This document shows positions 16,972 through 30,190 of a DNA stretch of 64,000 nt, piece after piece; the stretch's first letter is position 1, and every line of letters starts with the position of its first letter. The notes beneath the pieces are model-generated. The model was given only the letters and a program-made list of their open reading frames with translations, did no database searches and was not told the origin of the DNA. Position numbers and translations under genes: made by a program. The stretch lies in contig NZ_CP022353.1 in NCBI RefSeq assembly GCF_002216685.1, positions 372,001 to 436,000 on the forward strand, read 5' to 3'. This DNA is from Vibrio tarriae. GTDB taxonomy: Bacteria > Pseudomonadota > Gammaproteobacteria > Enterobacterales > Vibrionaceae.

Positions 16972-19059
16972 ATGGCAGATTTATCATTATACAGAAACAT
17001 TGGTATTTTCGCGCACGTTGACGCGGGTAAGACCACTACCACTGAGCGTATCCTGAAGCTGACTGGTAAAATCCACCGTCTGGGCGAAGTACATGACGGC
17101 GCTTCAACAATGGACTTCATGGAACAAGAAGCTGAGCGTGGTATCACTATCCAGTCTGCTGCGACTACCTGTTTCTGGAAAGGTCACCGTTTTAACGTAA
17201 TCGACACCCCGGGACACGTTGACTTCACCGTTGAAGTATACCGTTCTCTGAAAGTTCTTGACGGTGGTATCGGTGTATTCTGTGGTTCTGGCGGTGTTGA
17301 ACCTCAGTCAGAAACTAACTGGCGTTACGCGAACGAATCAGAAGTATCTCGTCTGATCTTCGTTAACAAACTAGACCGTATGGGTGCTGACTTCTTCCGC
17401 GTAGTTGAGCAAGTGAAGAAAGTTCTTGGCGCAAACCCACTGGTTATGACTCTACCTATCGGCCGCGAAGATGAATTCGTTGGTGTGGTTGATGTACTAA
17501 CACGTCAAGCGTTCGTATGGGATGACTCAGGTCTTCCAGAAAACTTCGAAATCAAAGAAGTTCCAGCAGACATGGTTGATCAGGTAGAAGAATACCGTGA
17601 AATGATGATCGAAACTGCTGTTGAGCAAGATGACGAGCTGATGATGGCTTACATGGAAGGCGAAGAGCCAACTGTTGAGCAAATCAAAGCATGTATCCGT
17701 AAAGGTACACGTGATCTCGCATTCTTCCCAACTTTCTGTGGCTCTGCGTTTAAAAACAAAGGTATGCAGCTAGTTCTGGATGCAGTTGTTGATTACCTAC
17801 CTTCACCAACTGAAGTTGAGCCGCAACCACTGACTGATCCAGCAACGGGTGAGCCTACTGGTGAAGTAGCAACAGTATCTGTTGATGCACCACTAAAAGC
17901 GCTTGCGTTCAAGATCATGGATGACCGTTTTGGTGCCCTGACCTTCGTTCGTATCTACTCAGGTAAGATTAAGAAGGGTGATACCATTCTTAACAGCGCA
18001 ACAGGTAAAACTGAGCGTATCGGCCGTATGGTTGAGATGCACGCAAACGACCGTAACGAAGTTGAATCTGCACAAGCAGGTGACATCATCGCGATCGTTG
18101 GTATGAAGAACGTTCAAACAGGTCACACTCTATGTGATCCTAAGCACGAATGTACTCTTGAGCCAATGATTTTCCCAACACCAGTTATCTCTATCGCTGT
18201 TAAGCCTAAAGATAAGAACGGTTCTGAGAAAATGGGTATCGCGATTGGTAAGATGGTTGCAGAAGATCCATCATTCCAAGTTGAGACTGACGAAGATTCT
18301 GGCGAAACCATCCTGAAAGGTATGGGTGAGCTACACCTAGATATCAAAGTAGACATTCTTAAGCGTACTTACGGCGTTGAGCTGGAAGTGGGTGCTCCTC
18401 AAGTTGCTTACCGTGAAACTATCACTAAAGCAGTTGAAGATAGCTACACACATAAGAAACAGTCTGGTGGTTCAGGTCAGTTCGGTAAGATCGACTACCG
18501 TATCCGTCCAGGAGAGCAAAACTCTGGTTTCACCTTCAAGTCAACAGTTGTTGGTGGTAACGTTCCTAAGGAATTCTGGCCAGCAGTTGAGAAAGGCTTC
18601 AAGTCTATGATGGATACCGGTACTCTTGCTGGCTTCCCTGTACTTGACGTTGAAGTTGAACTGTTCGACGGTGGCTTCCACGCAGTTGACTCATCTGCAA
18701 TCGCATTTGAAATCGCAGCGAAAGGCGCATTCCGTCAGTCAATTCCAAAAGCGGCTCCTCAGCTTCTTGAACCAATCATGAAAGTGGATGTGTTCACTCC
18801 TGAAGATCACGTTGGTGACGTTATCGGTGACTTGAACCGTCGTCGTGGCATGATCAAAGACCAAGAAATGGGTCTGACAGGCGTACGCGTTAAAGCAGAC
18901 GTACCACTATCTGAGATGTTTGGTTACATCGGTACTCTACGTACAATGACTTCTGGTCGTGGTCAGTTCTCTATGGAGTTCTCTCACTACTCAGCATGTC
19001 CAAACAACGTAGCTGAGCAAGTAATTGCTGAAGTTAAAGAGCGTAACGCGAAGAAGTAA
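16972..19059 (+). CDS. fusA: Translation elongation factor G (second paralogue)
   Basis: A 695-residue translational GTPase with full EF-G architecture: AHVDAGKT (14-21), DTPGH (78-82), NKLD (132-135), domain II, the split domain III-V region and the C-terminal [15 protein letters not shown]. It lacks the rpsL-rpsG-tuf neighbourhood of the principal fusA, so it is an EF-G2-type paralogue (VC2342 in V. cholerae from memory). Substitutions relative to canonical EF-G are visible, for example [15 protein letters not shown]. Codon use is strongly biased to the highly expressed set, so it is probably abundant. Whether it works in elongation, ribosome recycling or both is not shown by the sequence. 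Own promoter and terminator. Confidence 0.93.
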   Translation: MADLSLYRNIGIFAHVDAGKTTTTERILKLTGKIHRLGEVHDGASTMDFMEQEAERGITIQSAATTCFWKGHRFNVIDTPGHVDFTVEVYRSLKVLDGGIGVFCGSGGVEPQSETNWRYANESEVSRLIFVNKLDRMGADFFRVVEQVKKVLGANPLVMTLPIGREDEFVGVVDVLTRQAFVWDDSGLPENFEIKEVPADMVDQVEEYREMMIETAVEQDDELMMAYMEGEEPTVEQIKACIRKGTRDLAFFPTFCGSAFKNKGMQLVLDAVVDYLPSPTEVEPQPLTDPATGEPTGEVATVSVDAPLKALAFKIMDDRFGALTFVRIYSGKIKKGDTILNSATGKTERIGRMVEMHANDRNEVESAQAGDIIAIVGMKNVQTGHTLCDPKHECTLEPMIFPTPVISIAVKPKDKNGSEKMGIAIGKMVAEDPSFQVETDEDSGETILKGMGELHLDIKVDILKRTYGVELEVGAPQVAYRETITKAVEDSYTHKKQSGGSGQFGKIDYRIRPGEQNSGFTFKSTVVGGNVPKEFWPAVEKGFKSMMDTGTLAGFPVLDVEVELFDGGFHAVDSSAIAFEIAAKGAFRQSIPKAAPQLLEPIMKVDVFTPEDHVGDVIGDLNRRRGMIKDQEMGLTGVRVKADVPLSEMFGYIGTLRTMTSGRGQFSMEFSHYSACPNNVAEQVIAEVKERNAKK

Positions 19060-19078
19060 TTCTTTGTTTTAAAGCTTA

Positions 19079-19115
19079 AAAAGCCCCGTAAGTGAAAGCT
19101 TACGGGGCTTTTGTT
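19079..19115. terminator. Strong terminator after fusA, shared with the convergent acyl-CoA synthetase gene
   Basis: AAAAGCCCCGTAAG (19079-19092) pairs with CTTACGGGGCTTTT (19099-19112) around TGAAAG. Confidence 0.92.
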
Positions 19116-19172
19116 TTCCTGCCGGTGAGGACGGTTCGACACGTAAGGTTGTGCGCTTAGGGTGCTAAGTAC

Positions 19173-20858
19173 TTACTCTTCCCAAACGACTAGCTGACCT
19201 TTAGGCCAGTTTTGGCCGACATCGTGATATTTCTTCTCTAGAACATGACGTTTGATCTTGAGCGTTGGCGTTAAGATGCCGTTATCAATGCTCCAAGGAT
19301 CTTTAATCATTAACACCCCTTTAATTTGTTCGTGGGATTCCAATTCACTATTGATACGTGCTATCACTTTTTGAGTGGTGCGTTCATAACGTTCACGATC
19401 AAAGTGAGGGAAATTGTGCGGAACGGCTAACAAGATAGGGGCTGGGAGACCAGAGCCGATCAAGCACATCATTTCAACTCGGCTGTATTCAAACAGCTTT
19501 TTCTCGATAGGAACGGGAGCGACGAACTTGCCTTTAGCGGTTTTAAAGGTGTCTTTTTTACGACCTTGAATGGTTAAATAGCCTTCACTGTCCAATGACC
19601 CGATATCGCCAGTATGTAGCCAACCGTCATCGTTAAAGCTTTCGGCTGTCGCGGTGTCATTTTTATAGTAGCCAGCAAACAAGCCTTTGCTGCGGACTAA
19701 GATTTCTTCATCCTCCGCGATTTTCAGTTCAATGCCCGGTCCTGCATTACCCACAGTTCCGATTTTGTCAGCACGGAATGGATAGTTGAGTGTGCTGTAT
19801 GCAAAGGATTCCGTCATGCCCCATGCTTCGGTAATGTTTAGTCCGACACTGCGATACCATTCGAGTAATGCAGGGGAGACAGGTGCGGAGCCACAACCGA
19901 GAACGCGAGCTTTATCTAGCCCTAAACCATCGGCCAACTTACGTTTGATGAGTGAGTTGACGAAGGGGATTTTGAGCAGAATATTCAGCTTTTTCTGCGG
20001 CAGTTTATCTTGGATGCGTTGTTGGAACAGTGTCCATAAACGAGGTACAGAAATAAACAGGGTTGGACGGTGCATTTTGACATCTTCGATAAAGGTATCG
20101 AGAGATTCCGGAAATGCGGTCAGTACGCCACCGATGATTGATGAGCCAAAAATATAAACCCGCTCAGTGATATGAGCGAGGGGCAGATATGAGAAAAGTC
20201 GATCGTTTTCTTCGATGCCTATGTGGTTGATCAGTTGTTGGGCGGACCAAGTAAATGCGCCATAAGTGAGCATGGCACCTTTCGGTTGTCCTGATGTACC
20301 AGAGGTATAAACGATGGACATCAGTTTTTCATCAAAGTGGGTGGGGCGCTCTTCACTGGGTTGATGCTGTTTGATCAGCGTTTGAAACTCATATTGGCAT
20401 TTGGCTGACGAAGGATAAGGAAGCGAGATACTGATGAGATTAGGACGCTCTGCTAACACATGCGCAGTGGCTTTATTATCATCCAGCTTGCCGACGATCA
20501 GGATTTTACTTTCACTGTGCTCAAGGCAGTAATAGATAGTCTCACTGCCTGCTGTCGGGAAGATAGGCACACTGATGTAATCCCCGAGCATCATGGCTAA
20601 ATCGCAAATAAACCATTCCGCACAGTTTTTTGAAATTAATGCGACTTTATCGCCCGGCTCAGCCCCTAAGGCTCGCAAAGCGGAAACGAGGCGTAAAGCC
20701 TTATCCGCGACTTCGGCGTAAGTAAACTCAACAAATTGGCGGTTAATAATCTGCTTTAGGTACACCTCATTCGGGCGCTCTTTAGCCCAACGCAGCAACA
20801 TCTCATTGGGTGGTGGGAGAGCACAAGGAGGGTGATTGAACTGATTAGGCTGGATCAT
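19173..20858 (-). CDS. AMP-forming acyl-CoA synthetase (long-chain fatty acid:CoA ligase type)
   Basis: A 561-residue ANL-superfamily adenylating enzyme. Visible are the P-loop-like core IVYTSGTSGQPKGAML, the AWGMTES motif, GWLHTGDIG with the following GRKKDTFKTAKGKFVAPVPIE hinge, and a short N-terminal domain. It most resembles long-chain acyl-CoA ligases of the FadD15/AMP-binding group, which activate fatty acids as acyl-CoA. The true substrate is not determined. The start is ATG 20858, with GGAG 7 nt upstream; a TTG at 20864 is less likely. It faces fusA and is a stand-alone unit. The chain may be anchored to membranes but no helix is seen. Confidence 0.85.
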   Translation of the reverse strand: MIQPNQFNHPPCALPPPNEMLLRWAKERPNEVYLKQIINRQFVEFTYAEVADKALRLVSALRALGAEPGDKVALISKNCAEWFICDLAMMLGDYISVPIFPTAGSETIYYCLEHSESKILIVGKLDDNKATAHVLAERPNLISISLPYPSSAKCQYEFQTLIKQHQPSEERPTHFDEKLMSIVYTSGTSGQPKGAMLTYGAFTWSAQQLINHIGIEENDRLFSYLPLAHITERVYIFGSSIIGGVLTAFPESLDTFIEDVKMHRPTLFISVPRLWTLFQQRIQDKLPQKKLNILLKIPFVNSLIKRKLADGLGLDKARVLGCGSAPVSPALLEWYRSVGLNITEAWGMTESFAYSTLNYPFRADKIGTVGNAGPGIELKIAEDEEILVRSKGLFAGYYKNDTATAESFNDDGWLHTGDIGSLDSEGYLTIQGRKKDTFKTAKGKFVAPVPIEKKLFEYSRVEMMCLIGSGLPAPILLAVPHNFPHFDRERYERTTQKVIARINSELESHEQIKGVLMIKDPWSIDNGILTPTLKIKRHVLEKKYHDVGQNWPKGQLVVWEE

Positions 20859-21061
20859 TCTCAAACTCCGGGTAACGTTGTTATTATGTTAATTTATTGT
20901 AAAACGTAGCATGGGGAGCGTATTTCATCGAACCTTTTTGCATGGGAGAAATGTAAAACTTTAAGATCTGTCGGCGAGATCAAACAAGGCCCTGAATCTA
21001 ATCAGTTAATGACTTATCCCAAACTGTTCAACGTTCGGTTCACGCCATTGGACGGATGTGC

Positions 21062-22216
21062 TCAGTGAGTAATACCTTCGTCCTTGGGATCTCGCTCAGG
21101 AAAACGAGTAACGATCTCTTTAAGTTCTTCCTGATTTTCACGAAGTGCATTTACACAGTGGCGATCTAATTTTCCGTTGCTGACCATTTTTTCCAGTTCC
21201 AATAGGGCATGAGGAATGGATTGTGCCTGTTTATAAGGCCGATGCGCGGTCAGTGCATCAAAGATGTTGGCGACCGCAATAATGCGTGCTGGGATAGGAA
21301 TTTGATCACTCATCAGCCCAAATGGGTAGCCGCTGCCATCCAAAAACTCATGGTGATAAGCCATGATTTCTCGCAAAACGGCCAAACAAGGATGGTGAGG
21401 CGTTCCTAGCTTTTCAATCACCTCGTTGAGCAAGTCAATTCCATATTCAATGTGACTATGAATTTGCTCTTTTTCATGGCTGGCCAGCGAAGCGCGTTTT
21501 TGCAAAAGGTCGGCGGGTAAGGCTAATTTGCCAAGATCGTGGCAAGTGGCAAACTGGCTGACGTTTTCTATGAGCTCATCATCGAGCGCATACTGATCTG
21601 CGACATCGAGTGCGATGATCCGCGCGTAACGGCTGATCCGCTCTTTATGTTGCTTGATGTGGAGCCAGTGTTCGGGAGATTGAGTTTCAATTTGGTGTAC
21701 ATGGTCAACCAACTGATGGATTAAGGCGTATTCACCACAGATGGATTGTTGGATGAGCGATAAATAGGTTTCTAGCCGTTCAACGACTGACGCAGAAAAA
21801 TAATGGCTCATTGAAGCGTTAAAAAATAGGAAACCGACGAAGGTGTGTTGATCAAAAACGGGTTTCACTAACGAAGAGCAATATTGCTGTTCCAGCAACC
21901 AGCGGTTATGAGGTGTATGGCTTTTGGCTTGATTCGCGAGATCGTGAATAATGCGCAGTGCACCGGACTCTTTGCTCTGTTGTAAAGAGGGTAAGTTCGC
22001 AAGTGGTAACTCATAATGCACAAAGTCATGACTGACCGGAGAGCTGTCGGCACAGGTTTTAATCGAGTCTTTCTTCTCATCGTACAGAGCGAATGAAATC
22101 CTTTGGATATCAGGCAGATCTACCCGAATTTTCTCGAGCATATTGGTTAAATAGGTATTGAGCGAACCCACCGATGGGTAATAGCGAAACTGACCGACTT
22201 TGGGTTGCATCTGCAT
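21062..22216 (-). CDS. HD-GYP domain protein with N-terminal GAF-like domain
   Basis: A 384-residue protein. Residues ~25-160 look like a GAF-type sensor. Residues ~185-370 form an HD-GYP domain with HDLGKLALP (His226, Asp227), the HSHIEYG metal histidines, HHEFLDGSGYP (288-298) and VANIFDALTAHRPYK. HD-GYP proteins hydrolyse cyclic di-GMP or, in some V. cholerae members, cGAMP. The GYP motif reads G-S-G-Y-P and the catalytic ligands are all present, so activity is expected but not proven. This corresponds to VC2340 among the nine HD-GYP proteins of V. cholerae (from memory). Neighbouring genes give no functional clue, but the PilZ gene is 6 kb away. Confidence 0.87.
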   Translation of the reverse strand: MQMQPKVGQFRYYPSVGSLNTYLTNMLEKIRVDLPDIQRISFALYDEKKDSIKTCADSSPVSHDFVHYELPLANLPSLQQSKESGALRIIHDLANQAKSHTPHNRWLLEQQYCSSLVKPVFDQHTFVGFLFFNASMSHYFSASVVERLETYLSLIQQSICGEYALIHQLVDHVHQIETQSPEHWLHIKQHKERISRYARIIALDVADQYALDDELIENVSQFATCHDLGKLALPADLLQKRASLASHEKEQIHSHIEYGIDLLNEVIEKLGTPHHPCLAVLREIMAYHHEFLDGSGYPFGLMSDQIPIPARIIAVANIFDALTAHRPYKQAQSIPHALLELEKMVSNGKLDRHCVNALRENQEELKEIVTRFPERDPKDEGITH

Positions 22217-22332
22217 ATCACCGCCCTTCCTTGTTAGCTACTCGTTAAGTTTAGACAAGGTTTTGTGGATTGCCGCATTAGGGCGGTGTTTTTCTATGTC
22301 TGTTTTACTACTCGATCACATCCCGTTGCTTT

Positions 22333-23475
22333 TTAGATCAAGCCGCTGAGCACACCAAATAACAAGGCGCTCCCCACCATACCAATTAAAGGAAGTCGCA
22401 AGACTTTAAACAGGAAAAATCCGACTAACAGAGCTGCCCAATCGAGTGGGGCATGTACCGTACTACTCCAAACTGGCTGATATAACGCCGCGAGCAGTAA
22501 ACCGACCACACAGGCGTTTACTCCTTGCATGGCTCCAGCTACTTTTGGGCGCTGAGCCAATGCCGACCAATTTTTGAGTACGCCGAGTAGCAATAAAAAA
22601 CCGGGGAGAAACACGGCTAAGGTTGCGATTAAAGCGCCAACCACGGGCATCTCTGGTGTCAGCACATAGCCAAGGTAAGTGGCTAAGGTAAACATTGGGC
22701 CCGGCACCGCTTGGGCTGCCGCGTACCCAGTCAGAAATTGATCGGTCGCTAGGCTGTCACCTAAGGCATTTTGCAGCAAGGGAAGAACCACATGACCGCC
22801 ACCAAACACCAAGCTTCCCGCTTGGAAGAAATGGCCAAACAACTCAACCAGCGGTGAGCTTGCAGCCAATAGCGGCAGTCCGAGTAATAAACTCACAAAG
22901 AGCAGCAGTGAAAGCCAAGAGGGGCGAAAAGCCTCGAGCGAAGAAGACGGTTGTGGCGCTAAGCGGGCTTGGCCAACCAATGCGGCAAGCAGTAACACCG
23001 CAAATTGTGTGAGTAAACCGGGTGCCAGCGTAATCGCAACCGCAGTCAGAACGCATAATGCTGCAGTAAGACGCTGCTGACAAAAATTGCGATACATGGT
23101 TAAACAGGCATCGGCCACCACTATGATCGCGAGTAGCTTCAAGCCATGAATCACTTGTTCAAACAGTGGGGTATCAAGGAGATGGCTGCTCAGCCCCGCG
23201 AGCAGCAGCATGATGAGCACGGAGGGAAGGGTAAAACCGAGAAACGCCGCCCAAGCGCCAGCCAGACCACCACGATGATAACCAATCGCAAAACCAACTT
23301 GGCTAGAACCGGGGCCCGGTAGAAACTGGCTTAGAGCGACAAACTGCGCGTATTCCTGCTCGCTAAGCCAGCCTAACTTTTCCACAAAAGTATGACGAAA
23401 ATAGCCAATATGTGCCGCCGGGCCACCAAAGCTCACCCAACCTAAAGCAAAAAAAGTTTTAAAAATCGTCAGCAT
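22333..23475 (-). CDS. chrA: Chromate transporter, ChrA/CHR family (two-domain form)
   Basis: A 380-residue inner-membrane protein made of two homologous CHR halves. The signature FFALGWVSFGGPAAHIGYF near the N-terminus is echoed by FQAGSLVFGGGHVVLPLL in the second half; SQFLPGPGSSQVGFAIGY and AQAVPGPMFTLATYLGYV are the paired second motifs. About ten hydrophobic segments are present. Characterised members export chromate by proton antiport. Physiological substrate in vibrios is not certain. It starts at ATG 23475, divergent from lacZ, and could read into the HD-GYP gene 116 nt downstream. Confidence 0.88.
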   Translation of the reverse strand: MLTIFKTFFALGWVSFGGPAAHIGYFRHTFVEKLGWLSEQEYAQFVALSQFLPGPGSSQVGFAIGYHRGGLAGAWAAFLGFTLPSVLIMLLLAGLSSHLLDTPLFEQVIHGLKLLAIIVVADACLTMYRNFCQQRLTAALCVLTAVAITLAPGLLTQFAVLLLAALVGQARLAPQPSSSLEAFRPSWLSLLLFVSLLLGLPLLAASSPLVELFGHFFQAGSLVFGGGHVVLPLLQNALGDSLATDQFLTGYAAAQAVPGPMFTLATYLGYVLTPEMPVVGALIATLAVFLPGFLLLLGVLKNWSALAQRPKVAGAMQGVNACVVGLLLAALYQPVWSSTVHAPLDWAALLVGFFLFKVLRLPLIGMVGSALLFGVLSGLI

Positions 23476-23652
23476 AATGATCTGAAGTCATCCGTAATCA
23501 ATGGAAGGTCAACATCCGTAGGAGCATAGGTTATGGAGAGCCAAAGCACAGAACAACTCCGAATGTGTAAAAAATTACACCATTATGATGGCAATCGTAT
23601 GAATCGATTCAGAAATTGAAAAAATGGGTCAATATCGACCTCTATTTAAGGT
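23476..23652. other. chrA/lacZ divergent intergenic region with extra palindromes
   Basis: Besides the GalR-type operator described separately, this stretch has GTGTAA-AAAA-TTACAC (23565-23580) and TGAATCGATTCA (23600-23611). Either may bind a regulator of chrA. No reading frame looks real. Confidence 0.4.
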
Positions 23653-23668
23653 GTGGAAACGTTTACAC
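23653..23668 (+). promoter_or_regulatory. GalR-type operator upstream of lacZ
   Basis: GTGGAAACGTTTACAC matches the enterobacterial GalR/GalS consensus GTGNAANCGNTTNCAC at every fixed base and is embedded in an 18-bp near-perfect palindrome. It lies ~190 bp before the lacZ ATG. The TTTACA in its right arm could be part of a -35 element. The adjacent downstream gene encodes a GalR-like repressor. Confidence 0.75.
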
Positions 23669-23794
23669 AATTGGTGAGTGGTTCACAGAATCGGTGTTTG
23701 AAAGTTTGTTAGACTTTTTTGCATCTGCAGCATGTCATCATTCCTATTCAGAGCTGCGAATCTTATTGAATGACTTCTTTACTCCTCGGCTTGA

Positions 23795-26932
<3,138 letters not shown>

Positions 26933-26935
26933 GCC

Positions 26936-26961
26936 AGAGAGCCTTAAGGCTCTCTTTTTTG
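26936..26961. terminator. Terminator between lacZ and the GalR-like gene
   Basis: AGAGAGCC-TTAA-GGCTCTCT (26936-26955) is followed by T6. The left part of the regulator's coding end (codons for Arg-Glu-Pro and the TAA stop) is inside the hairpin, so one element closes lacZ and overlaps the convergent gene's last codons. Confidence 0.85.
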
Positions 26962-27951
26962 TGCCACGCTGTCGCGGCGAACTATGGTGGGCGAAAAGAT
27001 CATCGGATCATTTTCACGCGGCGCATCGGTTGCCAAAGCAAGAGCCAATTGAGTGGCTTTTTCTGCCATCAGTTGGATTGGGTAACGCACGGTCGTCAGG
27101 CGTGGGCGCAAATAACGCGAAATCAGGGCATCGTCAAAACCAATCACTGAGACATGTTCAGGAACCGAATGCCCATTTTCCTCAAGCACCAACAGGGCTC
27201 CGGCGGCCATATTGTCGTTGTAGGCGACCACTGCGGTAAAAGGCAGTGATTTCACCAGTAGGTTAGTCATCGCCTGTTCGCCGCCTTCACTGTCTGGGCT
27301 GGCTTTTTCAATATAGCTGCTGCTTAGGGTGATGCCATGTTCGTTCAAGGCTTGTTGATAGCCCGCAATACGCTGATCGGCATCCTCTATTTGATGAGAG
27401 GAGCTGATGCAAGCAATGTTTCTATGTCCTTGACGGATGAGAAAATCGGTTGCTAAATAAGCACCTTTCTGGTTGTCGAGTGAAATACAGCGATCGGCGA
27501 GCTGAGGAATATGGCGATTGATCAACACCAGCGTTTTTACCTCGTTGGCGTACTCAATCAGCTCTTCATCGGGAAGCGCTTTGGAGTGGATGACCAAGGC
27601 ATCACAACGGCTGTTGATGAGCAGTTCCAGCGCGCGGCGCTCTTCTTCCGCTCGGTGATAGCCGTTGCCGATCAGCAAATGTTTTCCTTCGCGGTGGGCG
27701 ACAGTGTCGACGGCTTTGACTAAAGTTCCAAAGAAGGGATCAGAAACATCGCTGACCAAGACCCCTATGGTATTGGTGCTTTGATTGACTAAAGCGCGAG
27801 CGGCGGCGTTCGGACGATAGCCGAGTTTGTGCATCGCACTGGTCACCGCATCAATCGAGGCTTGGCTAGCTTTCGGGGATTTGTTGATGACGCGTGAAAC
27901 CGTTGCCACAGATACACCGGCTTCACGCGCTACGTCTTTTATGGTTGCCAT
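26944..27951 (-). CDS. galR: LacI-family repressor, GalR/GalS-like
   Basis: A 335-residue regulator. The N-terminal helix-turn-helix (ATIKDVAREAGVSVATVSRVINKSPKAS) is nearly that of GalR/GalS, and the following hinge and periplasmic-binding-protein-like domain (IGVLVSDVSDPFF, YNDNMAAGALLVLEENG, VIGFDDALISRYLRP) complete the family pattern. It should repress galactose or galactoside genes and release DNA on binding the sugar. It is convergent with lacZ, whose promoter holds a perfect GalR-type operator. A half-conserved copy (28073-28088) in its own upstream region suggests autoregulation. AAGGA precedes ATG 27951. The inducer (galactose or allolactose-like) is not visible. Confidence 0.88.
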   Translation of the reverse strand: MATIKDVAREAGVSVATVSRVINKSPKASQASIDAVTSAMHKLGYRPNAAARALVNQSTNTIGVLVSDVSDPFFGTLVKAVDTVAHREGKHLLIGNGYHRAEEERRALELLINSRCDALVIHSKALPDEELIEYANEVKTLVLINRHIPQLADRCISLDNQKGAYLATDFLIRQGHRNIACISSSHQIEDADQRIAGYQQALNEHGITLSSSYIEKASPDSEGGEQAMTNLLVKSLPFTAVVAYNDNMAAGALLVLEENGHSVPEHVSVIGFDDALISRYLRPRLTTVRYPIQLMAEKATQLALALATDAPRENDPMIFSPTIVRRDSVAQKREP

Positions 27952-28072
27952 AAGATTCCTTCTCTATCACAGGCGCAATAGTAGCGCTCTCTGTGAAAAC
28001 AGCGCAATTGTAACTGAGTACATAAGAGTGAATTGTGAGCCATGACGCTTGTTCAACAGGGATTGGCGTAAA

Positions 28073-28088
28073 GTGTAAACGTTTTTAA
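28073..28088. promoter_or_regulatory. Half-conserved GalR-type operator between the regulator and the tRNA-binding protein gene
   Basis: GTGTAAACGTTTTTAA keeps the left half and centre of the GalR consensus (GTGNAANCGNTT) but not the right CAC. It lies in the divergent promoter region, 122 bp from the regulator start and 22 bp before the plus-strand ATG. Confidence 0.5.
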
Positions 28089-28091
28089 TGA

Positions 28092-29002
<911 letters not shown>

Positions 29003-29021
29003 GATGAATTCCTGTAACGAT

Positions 29022-29963
29022 TTACGATTGATTATCAAAAAAGCGCAGACGGCGCAAAATCCAAAACTCTAAGCCGAAAATTAGCCCAAGTCCTGCACAA
29101 AACAGCCCAAAGGCGATGGGCGATTCAGTCCCCGGAATGCCGCCAACGTTCACGCCTAACAAACCCGTTAAGAAACTGGTCGGTAGGAAAATTGCCGCGA
29201 TCACGGAAAACAAATACGTGTTCTGGTTCATCTTCTCTGCATGGTACTGGCGCAGCTCACCTTTGATGATTTCCAGCTCACTCAAGAAGAAGTCCAAGGT
29301 TTCGTTAATCCGCGTTACCGTGTTGACGCTGTGGCGCAAACGTAAATGTTGGCTCTGCGCTAGGGCGACTTCCGAATTGAGATAATCATCCAAAGCGTAT
29401 TGCTGCGGCTTAATGAAACGCTTCAATTTGAGCAGTGATTTATGGGTTTGCATCAGCTCATTACTGAGTTCGAGTTCTTCATCAAACTGGGTGATGCGTT
29501 CCTCAATCTGGTCGAGATAGAGGTCGATGTTTTTATTCAGTTCGTCGACCACACGCACAATCAGCTCTGCTAAGTTCGATGGGCCTTGGCCGGCTTCAAG
29601 CGTTGAGCGTACAGTGCTGATCGCTTTAGACGGTGTTTTACGCGTCGAGATCAACGCGCCGTGATAATAGAGAATACGCACACTGAGCATGTCCGCAGGA
29701 TCCGCGTTATCGTTAAGATTCACCCCACGCAAAATCAGCAGAAAGTTCTGTTCATCATACTGCTCAAACAGGGGGCGAGTATCTTCGGCCAACAAACTGT
29801 CGATCACCGAAGAGGGAACATTTTGGTCGAGTAACCACTCGCGCAGCCCTTTAGCGTCGCGTTGGCAGTGATACCAATCACCCGCTTGTAGCTGTTGCAA
29901 TTGAGCAGGATGCCGTTGTGGCGCGGAATCGCCAAAACGCCAGTGATCGATGAGAAACTCCAT
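29022..29963 (-). CDS. zntB: CorA/ZntB-type divalent cation transporter
   Basis: A 313-residue protein of the CorA metal ion transporter superfamily. A large soluble N-terminal domain is followed by a long helix and two C-terminal membrane helices that flank GVNVGGIPG. This signature is of the ZntB (zinc) form rather than CorA's GMN, with N-V-G in place of M-N. The basic C-terminus ends RRLRFFDNQS. ATG 29963 (AAGGA upstream) is used instead of 30005. The gene follows a terminator and an ERIC copy after the rimK-like gene. It probably moves zinc across the inner membrane; direction is debated for the family. Confidence 0.8.
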   Translation of the reverse strand: MEFLIDHWRFGDSAPQRHPAQLQQLQAGDWYHCQRDAKGLREWLLDQNVPSSVIDSLLAEDTRPLFEQYDEQNFLLILRGVNLNDNADPADMLSVRILYYHGALISTRKTPSKAISTVRSTLEAGQGPSNLAELIVRVVDELNKNIDLYLDQIEERITQFDEELELSNELMQTHKSLLKLKRFIKPQQYALDDYLNSEVALAQSQHLRLRHSVNTVTRINETLDFFLSELEIIKGELRQYHAEKMNQNTYLFSVIAAIFLPTSFLTGLLGVNVGGIPGTESPIAFGLFCAGLGLIFGLEFWILRRLRFFDNQS

Positions 29964-30020
29964 GGTGATCCTTGTTTCAAAACCTTGATGGCAAGAAAGT
30001 AACAATGGAGCGATAAAGAG

Positions 30021-30049
30021 TCAAAGCCCAGAATATTTCTGGGCTTTGA
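30021..30049 (-). terminator. Terminator after the RimK-like gene
   Basis: TCAAAGCCCAGA (30021-30032) and TCTGGGCTTTGA (30038-30049) form a perfect 12-bp stem with a 5-nt loop. The following minus-strand U run is modest, so it may be leaky into zntB. Confidence 0.6.
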
Positions 30050-30060
30050 TTAGAGGAGGA

Positions 30061-30184
30061 TATTCCCTTCCTACTTGAAGTTGCAGCGGTGTTGGCTACG
30101 TTCGTTCACCCCAATCACATAGTCTATCTATGCTCATGGGGACTCACTTGCCGCCTACCTGCCACTCCAAGTGGTTTGGGAATA
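30061..30184. repeat. ERIC (IRU) intergenic repeat, copy 1
   Basis: A ~124-bp imperfect palindrome with ends TATTCCC and GGGAATA. It has the ERIC pattern: CTTCCTACTTGAAGTTGCAGC..., CACCCCAATCACATAG..., CTTGCCGCCTACCTG... It lies directly after the rimK-like stop codon. ERIC-type elements occur in Enterobacteriaceae and Vibrio intergenic regions, where they can fold in mRNA. Confidence 0.85.
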
Positions 30185-30190
30185 AACGGC

